64,000 nt of DNA, taken from the NCBI GenBank assembly GCA_045601345.1, contig JAZRZL010000075.1, forward strand, positions 20,101 to 84,100. Direction: 5' to 3'. The notes below the pieces were generated by a model. The model saw only the letters and a list, made by a program, of their open reading frames with translations, was not told the origin of the DNA and made no database searches. The stretch is from SVMC01 sp045601345. GTDB lineage: Bacteria > Bacillota > Clostridia > Oscillospirales > Oscillospiraceae. The position numbers were made by a program, and so were the translations under genes. Position 1 is the stretch's first letter. Each line of letters opens with the position of its first letter. Positions 35,541 through 44,660 of the stretch are shown here, in pieces.

Positions 35541-36638
35541 GTTAATTTTTCCGTTTTCGACTACGTAGGCGCGGCCTATGGAGGACAGGCGATCCTTTTC
35601 GCAGCAGGTGATGAAGACCTGTCCCTGTCCGAGGCGGTTCAGGACAAAATCCTGCCGTCCGGCATCCAGCTCGGATAGTACATCATCTAGAAGCAGGATC
35701 GGTTCCTCCTCCAAAAGACGGCGAAGCAGCTCCCGCTCGCTTAATTTGATGGAGATCGCTGCCGTGCGGGTCTGACCCTGTGAGCCGAAGCTTTTGATGC
35801 TCATGCCGTCCAACATGGCATTTAGATCGTCCTTGTGCGGCCCCGACAGGCATTGTCCGGTTTCCTGCTCGGCTCTGGCATGGGAGGCCTGATGCGCCTT
35901 CAGCCAGCCGTAGAGCGTCTCCGGGGGCGCGAAGGGGTCTTCTATGGTAGATACCGTCTGATATTCCAGATTCAAAAGCTCCCTGCCGCCGGAAAATTCC
36001 TTGTGGCAGCTCTGGGCAGCTTCCTCCAGTGCCTTAATGTAACGCGCCCGGTAATAGATGATGGTCGCGCCGTAACGCGCCATTTGTTCGTTATATTCCG
36101 GCAAAATCTCCAAAAGACCGGGCTGCCATTGCCAATCCTTCAAAATTCTACTTTTTTGTTCCAGACATCTGCCATATTCCTGCAAGGCGGAGGCGTAGAC
36201 CGGGCGAAGTTGACATAATGTTCTGTCAATCATCCGCCGTCTGGCCTGTGACCCGGCGCGGAGCACACCCAAATCCTCCGGGCAAAAGAGAACTACGGGT
36301 AAAATACCCGAAATCTCCGCAGCAGACTTCTTTTTGACCTCGTTCACATAGAGCTGCCTTGACCTTCTCCCGGAAAACAGCACTGCCCTAAGGCGCTGCT
36401 CCCGCTGGGCGCTGTCAATTTTAGCGCTGATTTCAGCAAATTCTGCACCGATGCGCACCAACTCCGCGCCTGTGCGGGTGCGGAAGGACTGCCCCTGTGA
36501 GAGATAGACTATAGCCTCCAGAAGATTGGTTTTTCCCTGTGCATTATCCCCGACCAGAAGATTAACGCCGGGGTGAAATTCGCACGTTGTATGCCGGTAG
36601 TTGCGCCAATCGCAGAGGTGCAGCTCCTTGAGCCTCAT
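35520..36638 (-). CDS. recF: Recombination protein RecF
   Basis: 372 residues. An SMC-like ATPase: Walker A GDNAQGKTNLLEAIVYLS near residue 32, FRTRTGAELVR, the signature GSQGQTRTAAISIKLSE and Walker B PILLLDDVLSELD. It helps load RecA at gaps through RecO/RecR. The ATG overlaps the S4-protein stop (ATGA), showing translational coupling. The last six or so residues and the stop come from repeat copy F, so its natural C-terminus has been altered slightly. Confidence 0.95.
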   Translation of the reverse strand: MRLKELHLCDWRNYRHTTCEFHPGVNLLVGDNAQGKTNLLEAIVYLSQGQSFRTRTGAELVRIGAEFAEISAKIDSAQREQRLRAVLFSGRRSRQLYVNEVKKKSAAEISGILPVVLFCPEDLGVLRAGSQARRRMIDRTLCQLRPVYASALQEYGRCLEQKSRILKDWQWQPGLLEILPEYNEQMARYGATIIYYRARYIKALEEAAQSCHKEFSGGRELLNLEYQTVSTIEDPFAPPETLYGWLKAHQASHARAEQETGQCLSGPHKDDLNAMLDGMSIKSFGSQGQTRTAAISIKLSERELLRRLLEEEPILLLDDVLSELDAGRQDFVLNRLGQGQVFITCCEKDRLSSIGRAYVVENGKINRTEDSF

Positions 36639-36880
36639 GCCTCTGTGACCCGGAAGGTCTGGCCGAGGCAGGTCACGCGGTTATCCGGGCGAAGCTTTTT
36701 GCCGCGCTGGAGGCATACCGCACCATCTACCAAAACCTCCCCATCCTGAATCCACTGCTTGGCCATGCCCCCGGTGGGTGCAGCGCCGCAGAGCTTGAGA
36801 AAGCTTTCGAGCTTGATATATTCTGTAGAAATCGGAATTTCGATATCCGATAAATGCCGAACCTTCACATGAACCTTCAT
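36635..36880 (-). CDS. yaaA: YaaA-like S4 domain RNA-binding protein
   Basis: 81 residues. KLESFLKLCGAAPTGGMAKQ, IQDGEVLVDG and RGKKLRPDNRVTCLGQTF form an S4 RNA-binding domain. In Bacillus the same gene (yaaA/rlbA) lies between dnaN and recF and is linked to ribosome assembly. AAGGAGG precedes the ATG; it overlaps recF by 4 bases and lies 15 bases after dnaN. Confidence 0.9.
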   Translation of the reverse strand: MKVHVKVRHLSDIEIPISTEYIKLESFLKLCGAAPTGGMAKQWIQDGEVLVDGAVCLQRGKKLRPDNRVTCLGQTFRVTEA

Positions 36881-36895
36881 GCATTTGCCTCCTTA

Positions 36896-38011
36896 TCAGA
36901 TCCCGGATTTGATGCGCACCGGGAGCACCATATATCTGAAATCCTCACCGCTTCCCTCGCAAGGCGTGAGAATAATGGGACTGAGGAAGTTGGACATCTC
37001 CAGCATGACCTCGCCCGTGGGAACAACCTTGAGCGCATCCAAAAGATAGCGGCAATTGAAGCCAATCTCCAAATCCTTGCCATCGCCAGAGAGGCTGCAA
37101 ACATCATGTGCCGAGCCGACGGTGGTTACCGTGCGGAAATCCACAATATTTTCCCCGAAGACACAGCGCACCGGGCTTTTCATCTTTTCCGAAACGATCA
37201 GACTGACGCGCTCAATGCTTGCAGTAAGGGAGGCAACATTGGCGCAGAGCTTTATGGGGTTAAATTCCGGCATAACCCGCCGCCAATCCATGAATTCACC
37301 CTCCAGAATACGGCTGACCAGCGTGACCTTGCCAACCTCAAAGAGAATATGCCGTGAGCCAAGGGTGAACACGACTTCCTCCTCTGTGTCCTCCAGAATT
37401 TTTTCCAGCTCGCGCAGGGCATCGGCAGGTACTACGAATTTTAAAAGTCTCCCGGTTGGCTCTGTCGTATGGAAGCTGCGCTTTGCCAGACGGAAGCCAT
37501 CTACGGCAACCATCGTAATAGCGTTTTCCTCTACCTCAATTAGGCAGCCGGTGAGAATGGGTCTGGCCGGATTCTGGGAGGAGGCAAAAAGAGTACCAGA
37601 GATCAGCTCGCGCAGAGCTTTTTGCGGAATGGAAATGCCGTTGGTGAACTCCACATCAGGCAGCTCCGGATAGTCAGCAGCATCCTCTGCCATAATGGTG
37701 AAGGAGGCAATACCGCTGCGCAAGGTGGCCTTTAAGCTATCATTCACGCTGATGGTAACGGTATCATCGGGCATTTTGCGGATAATATCAAAAAACAGTC
37801 TGGCTGGCATGACGCATTCGCCGCAATCCTGAATTTCGGCATCGACCCGGATGGTAACGCCGGTCTCCATATTGAAGCCGGTCAGCTGCAAATCATTGCC
37901 AGCGCGTACATAAACGCCCTCCAGTGCGCTAATTGCACACTTTGGTGAGACAGATCGGATTGCAATTGCAATCGCAGAAACCAGTGTGTTTTTTTCACAG
38001 GTAAATTTCAT
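36896..38011 (-). CDS. dnaN: DNA polymerase III sliding clamp
   Basis: 371 residues from the ATG at 38011; a TTG two codons earlier is less likely. It starts MKFTCEKNTLVSAIAIAIRS and ends with RYMVLPVRI, the usual clamp termini, and the length suits three clamp domains. Markers include MPARLFFDIIRKMPDDTV, SLKATLRSGIASFTI, RPILTGCLIEVE and DGFRLAKRS. It rings DNA to tether polymerase III. It lies downstream of oriC and heads dnaN-yaaA-recF. Confidence 0.96.
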   Translation of the reverse strand: MKFTCEKNTLVSAIAIAIRSVSPKCAISALEGVYVRAGNDLQLTGFNMETGVTIRVDAEIQDCGECVMPARLFFDIIRKMPDDTVTISVNDSLKATLRSGIASFTIMAEDAADYPELPDVEFTNGISIPQKALRELISGTLFASSQNPARPILTGCLIEVEENAITMVAVDGFRLAKRSFHTTEPTGRLLKFVVPADALRELEKILEDTEEEVVFTLGSRHILFEVGKVTLVSRILEGEFMDWRRVMPEFNPIKLCANVASLTASIERVSLIVSEKMKSPVRCVFGENIVDFRTVTTVGSAHDVCSLSGDGKDLEIGFNCRYLLDALKVVPTGEVMLEMSNFLSPIILTPCEGSGEDFRYMVLPVRIKSGI

Positions 38012-38039
38012 ACCCAAACCTCTCTTTCCTCCTCCCTAA

Positions 38040-38245
38040 AGGGAGGGAGGATAAATAAAAAGTAACAGTAGTAGTAATAACTTATGTGGACAAATCGGAA
38101 AAACCGTTGCAGTATAAGAAAAATTGCAAAATCGGGATGTGGAAAAGCACATGGAGTTTCCACAGGGCAAAATGCAGCAGCTTTATCCATAAAAAGTTTT
38201 AACAAATATCTTTCAACTTTCCACAGCCCCATGTGGAATACCAAG
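38040..38245. other. Replication origin (oriC) between dnaA and dnaN
   Basis: Six DnaA-box-like 9-mers lie here: TGTGGACAA (38085), TGTGGAAAA (38138), GTTTCCACA (38156), TTATCCATA (38183), CTTTCCACA (38217) and TGTGGAATA (38232), in both orientations. AT-rich DNA at 38050-38084 carries the DnaA-trio. The dnaA-oriC-dnaN order is the standard Firmicute arrangement. A palindromic repeat (copy G) lies on the dnaA side. Confidence 0.82.
38060..38080 (-). other. DnaA-trio element at oriC
   Basis: Read on the minus strand after the DnaA box at 38093-38085, and a TAAG spacer, the bases run TTA TTA CTA CTA CTG TTA CTT. This is the 3'-GAT-type trinucleotide repeat (complement TAG) described at Bacillus subtilis oriC, where DnaA filaments start strand opening. 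Placement beside a DnaA box and an AT-rich stretch fits a basal unwinding system. Confidence 0.65.
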
Positions 38246-38413
38246 ACAAGGGGCGGTTTTCTATTTTATCTGCGCGTCCATACCTCATCCGTCTCGCTTC
38301 GCTCGACAGCTTCCCCGGAGGGGAAGCCTTAGCCCCTGCCTTCCCCTCTGGGGAAGGTGCCGCCCGTAGGCGGCGGATGAGGTTGGCCTCCTAAGACAGA
38401 GTGCTTCCTAATG
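38246..38413. repeat. MITE-like repeat, copy G, inserted beside oriC
   Basis: Contains CATCCGTCTCGCTTCGCTCG, the hairpin CTTCCCCGGAGGGGAAG, a second CTTCCCCTCTGGGGAAGG, GCCGCCCGTAGGCGGCGGAT and GGTTGGCCTCCTAAGACAGA. It lies between the last DnaA box and the dnaA stop codon. Confidence 0.8.
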
Positions 38414-38427
38414 GGCTTTTTCAAAGC

Positions 38428-39741
38428 TCAGAGGCGGTTATTGATATTGGAGGTGATATCTTGCAAGGTATTCTTCATGCCAGACTTTGGATCAGAGAGT
38501 AGAGCTTCGACCTTACGAATGCTGTGAATAACGGTAGCGTGGTCTCGACCGAATTCCTTTCCGATGTCCGGCAGGCTGCATTGGGTCAGATTACGGATCA
38601 GATACATGGCAATCTGCCGTGCCTCCGCAGTTCCTTTATTTCGCAGAGAACCGCGAAGAATATGTTCCTCAATGTTGAAATAGCGGCTGACTTCGGAAAT
38701 AATGAGCGCCGCCGTGGGCAAAGAGGAGGCACCTTCTTTGTACATATCCTTAATGGCGCGTGATACGCTGGCCACATCCAGTTCCATATTGTCGAGTGTG
38801 TGGTAGGCCATGACCTTTTTGACCGTGCCTTCGATCTGGCGGATGTTGGTGGTAATATTTTCAGCGATGTAGGAACAGACCTCGTCGGAAATTCCGATGC
38901 CAAGGCTCATGGCCTTATTTTTAATAATGGCCATACGGGTTTCATAATCTGGCGGCTGAATATCGGCAATCAGACCCCATTCAAAGCGGGTTTTCAGACG
39001 ATCCTCCAGCTTCAGCATGGCAGAGGGCGGCTGGTCAGAGGTGAGGACGATCTGCTTGTGATTTTCATACAGGGCGTTAAAGGTATTAAAGAATTCCTCC
39101 TGCGTGGAATCCTTGCCGGCAATAAAATGAATATCGTCCATGAGGAAGAGATCAGCCTGACGGAATTTATTACGGAATTCCATATTTTTTCCCTCGCGGA
39201 GCGCTTCAATCATTTCATTGGTAAATTGATCGCCGCGGATATAGACAATGTTGAAATCGGGGTGTTTCTCGTGAATTGCAGCGGCAATGGCATAGAGCAA
39301 ATGGGTTTTTCCAAGGCCGGATTGGCCATAGATGAAAAGCGGATTATATGCGTCGGCGGGCATTTTGGCAACAGCTAGGGCAGCGCCGTGGGCAAAGCGG
39401 TTGGAAGAGCCGACAACAAAGCTTTTGAAGGTGAATTGGGGATTTTTTATGAGAAAATCAGGATGGTTACTCGTCTGCTTACGCAGGTTCACCTCTTCCT
39501 CACCGAGAAGCTCAATTTCCACCTGCATATCAAAAAGAAGCTGCATTGCATCCTGAAGGAGGGGCACCCAGCGGCGGCTGATGGTTTCGCGCCGGAACGC
39601 GGAGGGGGATAGAATGGTTAGACACTGTTCGGTAAGCGAAATTACCTCGGTATCATCGAACCAGGTTGCAACAACGGTGGAGGAGAGCTGCTGTTCAAGA
39701 TAGCTGAGAACCTTCGCCCAGACATAGGCGGTTGAATACAT
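38428..39741 (-). CDS. dnaA: Chromosomal replication initiator DnaA
   Basis: 437 residues. Domain I is at the N-terminus (WAKVLSYLEQQLSSTVVATW). The AAA+ domain III shows NPLFIYGQSGLGKTHLLYAI (Walker A), DLFLMDDIHFI (Walker B) and FEWGLIADIQPPDYETRMAI. Domain IV ends with the DNA-binding signature FGRDHATVIHSIRKV. It binds DnaA boxes and opens oriC. The frame is open back to 39810, but AAAGGAG before the ATG at 39741 and a promoter at 39801-39829 decide the start. It leads the leftward origin block. Confidence 0.97.
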   Translation of the reverse strand: MYSTAYVWAKVLSYLEQQLSSTVVATWFDDTEVISLTEQCLTILSPSAFRRETISRRWVPLLQDAMQLLFDMQVEIELLGEEEVNLRKQTSNHPDFLIKNPQFTFKSFVVGSSNRFAHGAALAVAKMPADAYNPLFIYGQSGLGKTHLLYAIAAAIHEKHPDFNIVYIRGDQFTNEMIEALREGKNMEFRNKFRQADLFLMDDIHFIAGKDSTQEEFFNTFNALYENHKQIVLTSDQPPSAMLKLEDRLKTRFEWGLIADIQPPDYETRMAIIKNKAMSLGIGISDEVCSYIAENITTNIRQIEGTVKKVMAYHTLDNMELDVASVSRAIKDMYKEGASSLPTAALIISEVSRYFNIEEHILRGSLRNKGTAEARQIAMYLIRNLTQCSLPDIGKEFGRDHATVIHSIRKVEALLSDPKSGMKNTLQDITSNINNRL

Positions 39742-39800
39742 AAAATTCTCCTTTCCGCACATCGTAAGGGGCAATTTTGCTATAAAATAACTCACTATAT

Positions 39801-39829
39801 ATTCTAACATAAACAGAGAAAAAGAACAA
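39801..39829 (-). promoter_or_regulatory. Promoter of dnaA
   Basis: On the minus strand TTGTTC (39829-39824) and TAGAAT (39806-39801) with 17 bases between. The leader to the ATG is about 55 nt. Confidence 0.6.
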
Positions 39830-39936
39830 GGAAAAAAGGTCGTTTTTTTGATTACTACAATATAAAAAAGAAAAGTCAGTCTAAGAGAAATTTAGTTGAA
39901 TTTTAAAGATCGGAAAGGGTGTCACCCGCAGGCGGC

Positions 39937-39974
39937 AAAAAAAAGACAAGGAGACGAAAAACCGTCTCCTTGTT
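39937..39974 (-). terminator. Terminator of the double-MBL SLH gene
   Basis: On the minus strand AACAAGGAGACGG and CGTCTCCTTGTC form a stem with a TTTTT loop, then eight T residues: a classic intrinsic terminator, 80 bases after the stop at 40055 and just upstream of dnaA. Confidence 0.9.
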
Positions 39975-40054
39975 CTATTTAGAACTCCTCTAATGATTCT
40001 TCGTGGGCGAAGCTGTTAATAAAAATCTCGAAGTTCGCCTCTTAGAAAAAGCAA

Positions 40055-43000
40055 TTAGCGGGCGTTAAAGATACGATGCAGAATCGCGGCAACCTGAGCA
40101 CGCTCAGCGGAGCACTGCGGATCCAGTGTGATACGCTCACCTTCCAGCACACCGTTCATGTAGCCATGATAGACCATCCAGGTCATCGCATCCTTAGCAA
40201 AATTGCTGACGGAGCTGGCATCTTCGAAGTCCAGCACAAAGTCCGCATCAAAGCTGCCATCCATGCCCTTGGTCTGGGCGTAACGATAGAGAATGGTAGC
40301 CAGCTGTTCGCGGGTGATGTCCTGATCGGGCTTGAAGACATTGCCGGGATAGCCTTCAATAATCTCATTTTCGGCAGCCCAGATGACAGCATCGGTGAAG
40401 TATTCGTCCACAGGAACATCCTGGAAGGGATTTGCCTTGCCGGCAACGCTCGGTGTACCCTCCATGCGGTAGAGCACGGTGACGAGCATAGCACGGGTCA
40501 GTGCGGTGTTGGGGCTGAAGGTGGTATCGGAGAAGCCGACCATCAGGCCATTGTTCCATGCATATGCCACATCATCGTAGAACCAATCGCCTTCCTTGAC
40601 ATCGGCAAAGGTCATGGCCGGACGGCGGGTTACATTGACCGTGTAATCCGTCGTGGTGTTGCCGTCCTCGGAGGTAACACTAACAGTGAACTGGTTCTCG
40701 CCAATTTCCAGAGCCTTGGTGCCTGCACCGGCAATCTTGGAGCCGTCATAGGCAGTCGTAGCCTGCAGGTTGATGCTGCTTACATCATTGGGAACAACTG
40801 CGGTATAGTTGAGCGTATCGGCGCTGAAAGCGGGAGAGAGAACGCCGCCTCTGAAGGAGAGGTTGGAAAGCTCAGCCTCCGAGTTCTGGAGGATATGCCA
40901 GCCATTGTACCAGAGGCTTGCTTCGCGGAAGAAGAGCTGACGGAGAGCCTCAACGCCGCCCCAGGTGGCGCGGGTATACAGACGGCCCTGTGCTTCGCCG
41001 CTGACAACTCTCTCAGCAGCAATGCGCATATCTCTTACAGCCTCAATGCCAGCCAGACCCTGCATGGGGTTGGGGGCATCCCACATCGGGCTGTACATCT
41101 CGCGCTTGTCGGTGGTTTCCTGCCAGGAGTGGCCGGTCATGAAGTACACGCCGGATACATCGCTGGCGCTGATCTTCACATCAGGATCATAGAAGCCTTC
41201 TGCGAACTTGAGAAGCTTGCCTTCCATCTTCTTGATGTCGCGCAGGAAGCTGGCAACAGCCTGCTTGCCGGAGCCAAAGTTAAAGACATATTTGCCCTGA
41301 CCGACAGCATCGCCGGAAACCAGATAGCTGTTGTTCAGTGCTTTCTGATCCAGATTGTCATACAGGTAGCACATGGAGCCATCGGTGTGACCGACGACCT
41401 CGATGCACTCGAAGGTGATGGCCTTGCCGCCAAACTTGGGGCCAACGAGCGTATCGCCATCGGCAAGCCGCGTGATGTTATAGTTTGCAAAGGTAGCGGT
41501 CACGGCATCGTTCACCGGCCAGTAAAGCTTGCAGTCGGGGAACTGGGAAACCTTGCCGTAATGGTCGCCGTGTGCGTGGGTAACGACAACTTCAATCGGG
41601 AGATCGGCAGGACGACCCATGGCGTTCAGGATATCCTTCACGCACTGGCGCAGATCGCCATCGCCCATGCCAGAGTCAAACAGCATGGCCTTGTCTTCAC
41701 CGGCAAAGAGATACATATCGTCATCACCGGGGGTACCCTTGCAGTCACGAATGCGATAAACGCCTTCTTCAATTTCCTGCACATCATACTGCGCCCACAG
41801 CGGGGTAGCATGGATGGTCAGGGTGTAGGTGGTTGCCTTCTCGCCAGTGCCAAGGTTGATGGTGAAAACATTGTCGCCTTCCTTTAGCTCTGCGGGGAAG
41901 GGGATGGGGTATCTGCACGCAACACCGTTGATGGTGAAGGTGGCAAGGTTGGGATCTGTAGGCTCGGGCATAATGTAGACGACCTTGCTGGTGCGGCTGC
42001 TCCAGTCGATGGTTGCGGAAAGCTCACGGTTGGAGAGCATAGCAGGATCGAACTTTGCATCACAGGGTACGATGGGCGTATCCAGATCAATCTTATAAGG
42101 CTCCAGACGGCCGCCCTTGAAGGAGGAGATAAAGACCTCATTCAGCGTTGCAGCATTCGTGGGAACGGACGGCTTGGTGCTGAAGGAATAGGTCTCTGCC
42201 TTGATGTCGGGCAGGGGATAGAGGGTGTTATCGTTGATGGTTCTGATGTAGATCGTGTAGACCTTGGAGGTCTCGGAGGCTGCATCGCTGATGCTCAGCT
42301 TCAGCACATTGACACCGGGAATGCCGCTGTCGAGTGCGGGATCGTCAGAGGCCAGAATGTTGACCTTGTAGCCCAGTGCACCGTGGCCGCTGACGGAGCC
42401 GAGGGTATCGGTAATGTCCTTGCCGTTCAGGGTGACGGCAATATCGGCATCCTCACCGAAGGCTTCTGCCATGAGAACCAGCGGGTCTGCATCGCTGACT
42501 GTGCAGGTCTGGGCGGTGGAGAGGGCGGTGTAGCTCTTGATCAGGTTGGCCTTGGGTGCGGGGTCAGTCTCGAACAGGTAGGCATCGAGCAGGGTGGCGG
42601 GAGTCACCATGTCGGCGATTTTGGTGTTGGTATTGAAGTCGTAAGCACCGGCAGGATTGTACCACAGACCGGCAACACCGTAGGACAGCTCTCTGTAGTA
42701 TGCGCTGGCACTGTTGGTGGTGAATTCGCCAATGAAGGGGTTGTCCATGACCAGCGTGGAGGCAACATACATATCCTCAACATAGATCTTGCCAACCTCA
42801 TGGGTTGCTCTGTCGCGCTCCTGCCAGCTATGGCCGGTGAGCAGGGTAAGGCTATTGAGACCTTTTACGCGGTTCCAAACCTTTTCCATATCGCGGCTGA
42901 ACAGGGGCATGATGCAGTTGCTGTTGGTGTGGTTAAAGACATAGCTGCCCTGACCAATGGCATCGCCGCCAACAAGGTAGCTTTCCTGGCACTGGCCACC

Positions 43001-44047
43001 GATCTCGTTGTCATAGAGATAAACCATGTGGCCAACCGTATGGGTACGAACCGTCATAACCTCAAAGCTCAAAGGACCATTGCCAAAGTCGGGGCCTACG
43101 ATCGTATCGCCTGGGAAGACCATCTGGAGGTCGGTGTTGGGGTCGTTATACAGCGTGTTGGAAAGGTTGCTGGAATCGCCGATGCCCCAGTAGATGGTGC
43201 CCTTGCCGGGGCCTCTGCCGGTGAGACGGTATTCCTCGGGGGTGGAGGTGTTAAGCATACCGTAGTGGTCACCGTGGTTATGGGTGAGGGCAACGTCAAT
43301 CGGGAATTCATCGGGATTTTCGATGCCGAATTTGTTGGTCAGGATGTCATAGATGGTCTTCTTCAGATCACCGCCGCGACGGCTGTTATCACCGCCACCG
43401 TTGAGGGCATCAAAGAGAATGGCGCGATCCTTGCCGATGAAGATGGCAGCGTCCTCAGCAGAGGTAAAACCGTTGATGCTGGTGAACTGATAGACACCGC
43501 TAATCAGCTTGCCGTCAGAACCCACGTTTTCTTCGAGGATCGTGGTTCTGATCTGGTCATACATATCCTGATTGATGAAGGTCAGGGTGTAGGTCTTCGT
43601 GGTCTTGCCATCACCGGAGGTGACTTCAATCACGCAGGGCTGCGCAACAGCTTCCTGACCCTTCCTGACAGTGCCAAACTCCATTCTGTAGGGGCAGTTG
43701 AATTCAGTGGGTTCGCCATTGATCACAAAGGTGGCATTTTCGTCATAGGCCACGGGCTTGATATAGATGGCTCTGTCACCGGAGGACATATTCTTCATGT
43801 CCACATTCATCTCGTAGTCATACTTGCCGGATTCGATGGGCTGCTCCAGAGGGATATCAACGAACTCAATGCGGGAGCCTTTGAAGCCGAACAGCTCAAT
43901 GTCAATCAGCTCTGCGCTGACACCGGCTGCAATTGTGGCGGGTTTTGCATCCTCAATAGGCGCTGCAAAGATGGGCTGTACGAGGCTGCAAAGCAGGACA
44001 ATACTGATTAAAATGGAAATAACTTTTCTAAATTGCTTGTTTTTCAC
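40055..44047 (-). CDS. Secreted SLH protein with two metallo-beta-lactamase-fold domains
   Basis: 1,330 residues from a GTG start at 44047, set by GAGGAG 7 bases upstream. The signal peptide ends PIFAAP. Two similar halves follow: each has a cadherin-like beta-sandwich and a metallo-beta-lactamase domain with HxHxDH (THNHGDHYG, His256-His261; THAHGDHYG, His824-His829) and later TGHSWQE. A further cadherin-like segment precedes three C-terminal SLH domains (about 1146-1198, 1210-1262, 1275-1330). It is probably a wall-attached metal-dependent hydrolase; substrate unknown. Both metal motifs look intact. It has its own promoter and terminator. Confidence 0.85.
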   Translation of the reverse strand: MKNKQFRKVISILISIVLLCSLVQPIFAAPIEDAKPATIAAGVSAELIDIELFGFKGSRIEFVDIPLEQPIESGKYDYEMNVDMKNMSSGDRAIYIKPVAYDENATFVINGEPTEFNCPYRMEFGTVRKGQEAVAQPCVIEVTSGDGKTTKTYTLTFINQDMYDQIRTTILEENVGSDGKLISGVYQFTSINGFTSAEDAAIFIGKDRAILFDALNGGGDNSRRGGDLKKTIYDILTNKFGIENPDEFPIDVALTHNHGDHYGMLNTSTPEEYRLTGRGPGKGTIYWGIGDSSNLSNTLYNDPNTDLQMVFPGDTIVGPDFGNGPLSFEVMTVRTHTVGHMVYLYDNEIGGQCQESYLVGGDAIGQGSYVFNHTNSNCIMPLFSRDMEKVWNRVKGLNSLTLLTGHSWQERDRATHEVGKIYVEDMYVASTLVMDNPFIGEFTTNSASAYYRELSYGVAGLWYNPAGAYDFNTNTKIADMVTPATLLDAYLFETDPAPKANLIKSYTALSTAQTCTVSDADPLVLMAEAFGEDADIAVTLNGKDITDTLGSVSGHGALGYKVNILASDDPALDSGIPGVNVLKLSISDAASETSKVYTIYIRTINDNTLYPLPDIKAETYSFSTKPSVPTNAATLNEVFISSFKGGRLEPYKIDLDTPIVPCDAKFDPAMLSNRELSATIDWSSRTSKVVYIMPEPTDPNLATFTINGVACRYPIPFPAELKEGDNVFTINLGTGEKATTYTLTIHATPLWAQYDVQEIEEGVYRIRDCKGTPGDDDMYLFAGEDKAMLFDSGMGDGDLRQCVKDILNAMGRPADLPIEVVVTHAHGDHYGKVSQFPDCKLYWPVNDAVTATFANYNITRLADGDTLVGPKFGGKAITFECIEVVGHTDGSMCYLYDNLDQKALNNSYLVSGDAVGQGKYVFNFGSGKQAVASFLRDIKKMEGKLLKFAEGFYDPDVKISASDVSGVYFMTGHSWQETTDKREMYSPMWDAPNPMQGLAGIEAVRDMRIAAERVVSGEAQGRLYTRATWGGVEALRQLFFREASLWYNGWHILQNSEAELSNLSFRGGVLSPAFSADTLNYTAVVPNDVSSINLQATTAYDGSKIAGAGTKALEIGENQFTVSVTSEDGNTTTDYTVNVTRRPAMTFADVKEGDWFYDDVAYAWNNGLMVGFSDTTFSPNTALTRAMLVTVLYRMEGTPSVAGKANPFQDVPVDEYFTDAVIWAAENEIIEGYPGNVFKPDQDITREQLATILYRYAQTKGMDGSFDADFVLDFEDASSVSNFAKDAMTWMVYHGYMNGVLEGERITLDPQCSAERAQVAAILHRIFNAR

Positions 44048-44208
44048 GTTTTTTCTCCTCTTTTCATATAATGGATGCTTTTTGTTTAAAAATACCCGCA
44101 AATTCTTCCGCCGCTCTGCTATGTACATCACCTCCTACAAGACACAAATTGAAATTTTTTCCAAAAAATTCCTTTTTTTGGTGGAAAAATTTGCTTTCTT
44201 TAACAAAC

Positions 44209-44237
44209 ATGATAGCATGAGCCTGAACCCATGTCAA
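44209..44237 (-). promoter_or_regulatory. Promoter of the double-MBL SLH gene
   Basis: On the minus strand TTGACA (44237-44232) and TATCAT (44214-44209) with a 17-base spacer. The leader is about 155 nt. Confidence 0.65.
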
Positions 44238-44256
44238 GAATTAATGCATCTCGGGT

Positions 44257-44584
44257 CATGCGAGTTGAGCGAGTTAAGAAAATGTGAGCATTGGGATAGA
44301 GAACGTTGTGTCAATTTTTGTACAACAGGACAGTGCGCGGTTCTCAATGGCAGTAAGTTAACAGCCCTGCCTTCCCCTCTGGGGAAGGTGCCGCCCGCAG
44401 GCGGCGGATGAGGTTTGCTTCCTGAAACTGAGTGCTTTCTATGTTAGAAAGATTTTCGGTTTTGGCAGTACGTCCAATGACCTCATCCGTCTCGCTTCGC
44501 TCGCCAGTTTCCCCAAAGGGGAAGCCTTGGCGCGGGCTATGTTGGGAAGGTTTCCGCAGCTAACGCCATTGAAAACCGTTCCTT
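44257..44584. repeat. MITE-like repeat, copy H (one outer end kept)
   Basis: The left outer end GAGTTGAGCGAGTTAAGAAA is followed by GTGAGCATTGGG, then the core from TCAATGGCAGTAAGTTAACA to GCTAACGCCATTGAAAACC. It contains GCGCGGGCTATGTTGGGAAG, the same module that forms the 3' end of the M14 gene at 50.3 kb. Confidence 0.85.
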
Positions 44585-44614
44585 GTCTTGCAGCGAAATT
44601 TGGAAAGAGAATGG

Positions 44615-44643
44615 TTGCGAAATTACCTAAAATGCAGTATACT
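44615..44643 (+). promoter_or_regulatory. Promoter upstream of the aminotransferase, between repeats H and I
   Basis: TTGCGA (44615-44620) and TATACT (44638-44643) with a 17-base spacer. The transcript would run through repeat I before reaching the ATG at 44923, putting the repeat's hairpins in the 5' leader. Confidence 0.6.
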
Positions 44644-44660
44644 AATAAAAAATAAGGAAT

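Noticed and set aside
40076..44011. Long plus-strand open frames (603 and 542 codons) opposite the double-MBL gene
   Set aside because: They mirror a gene with signal peptide, HxHxDH and SLH motifs on the minus strand; the plus frames have no such features or ribosome sites.
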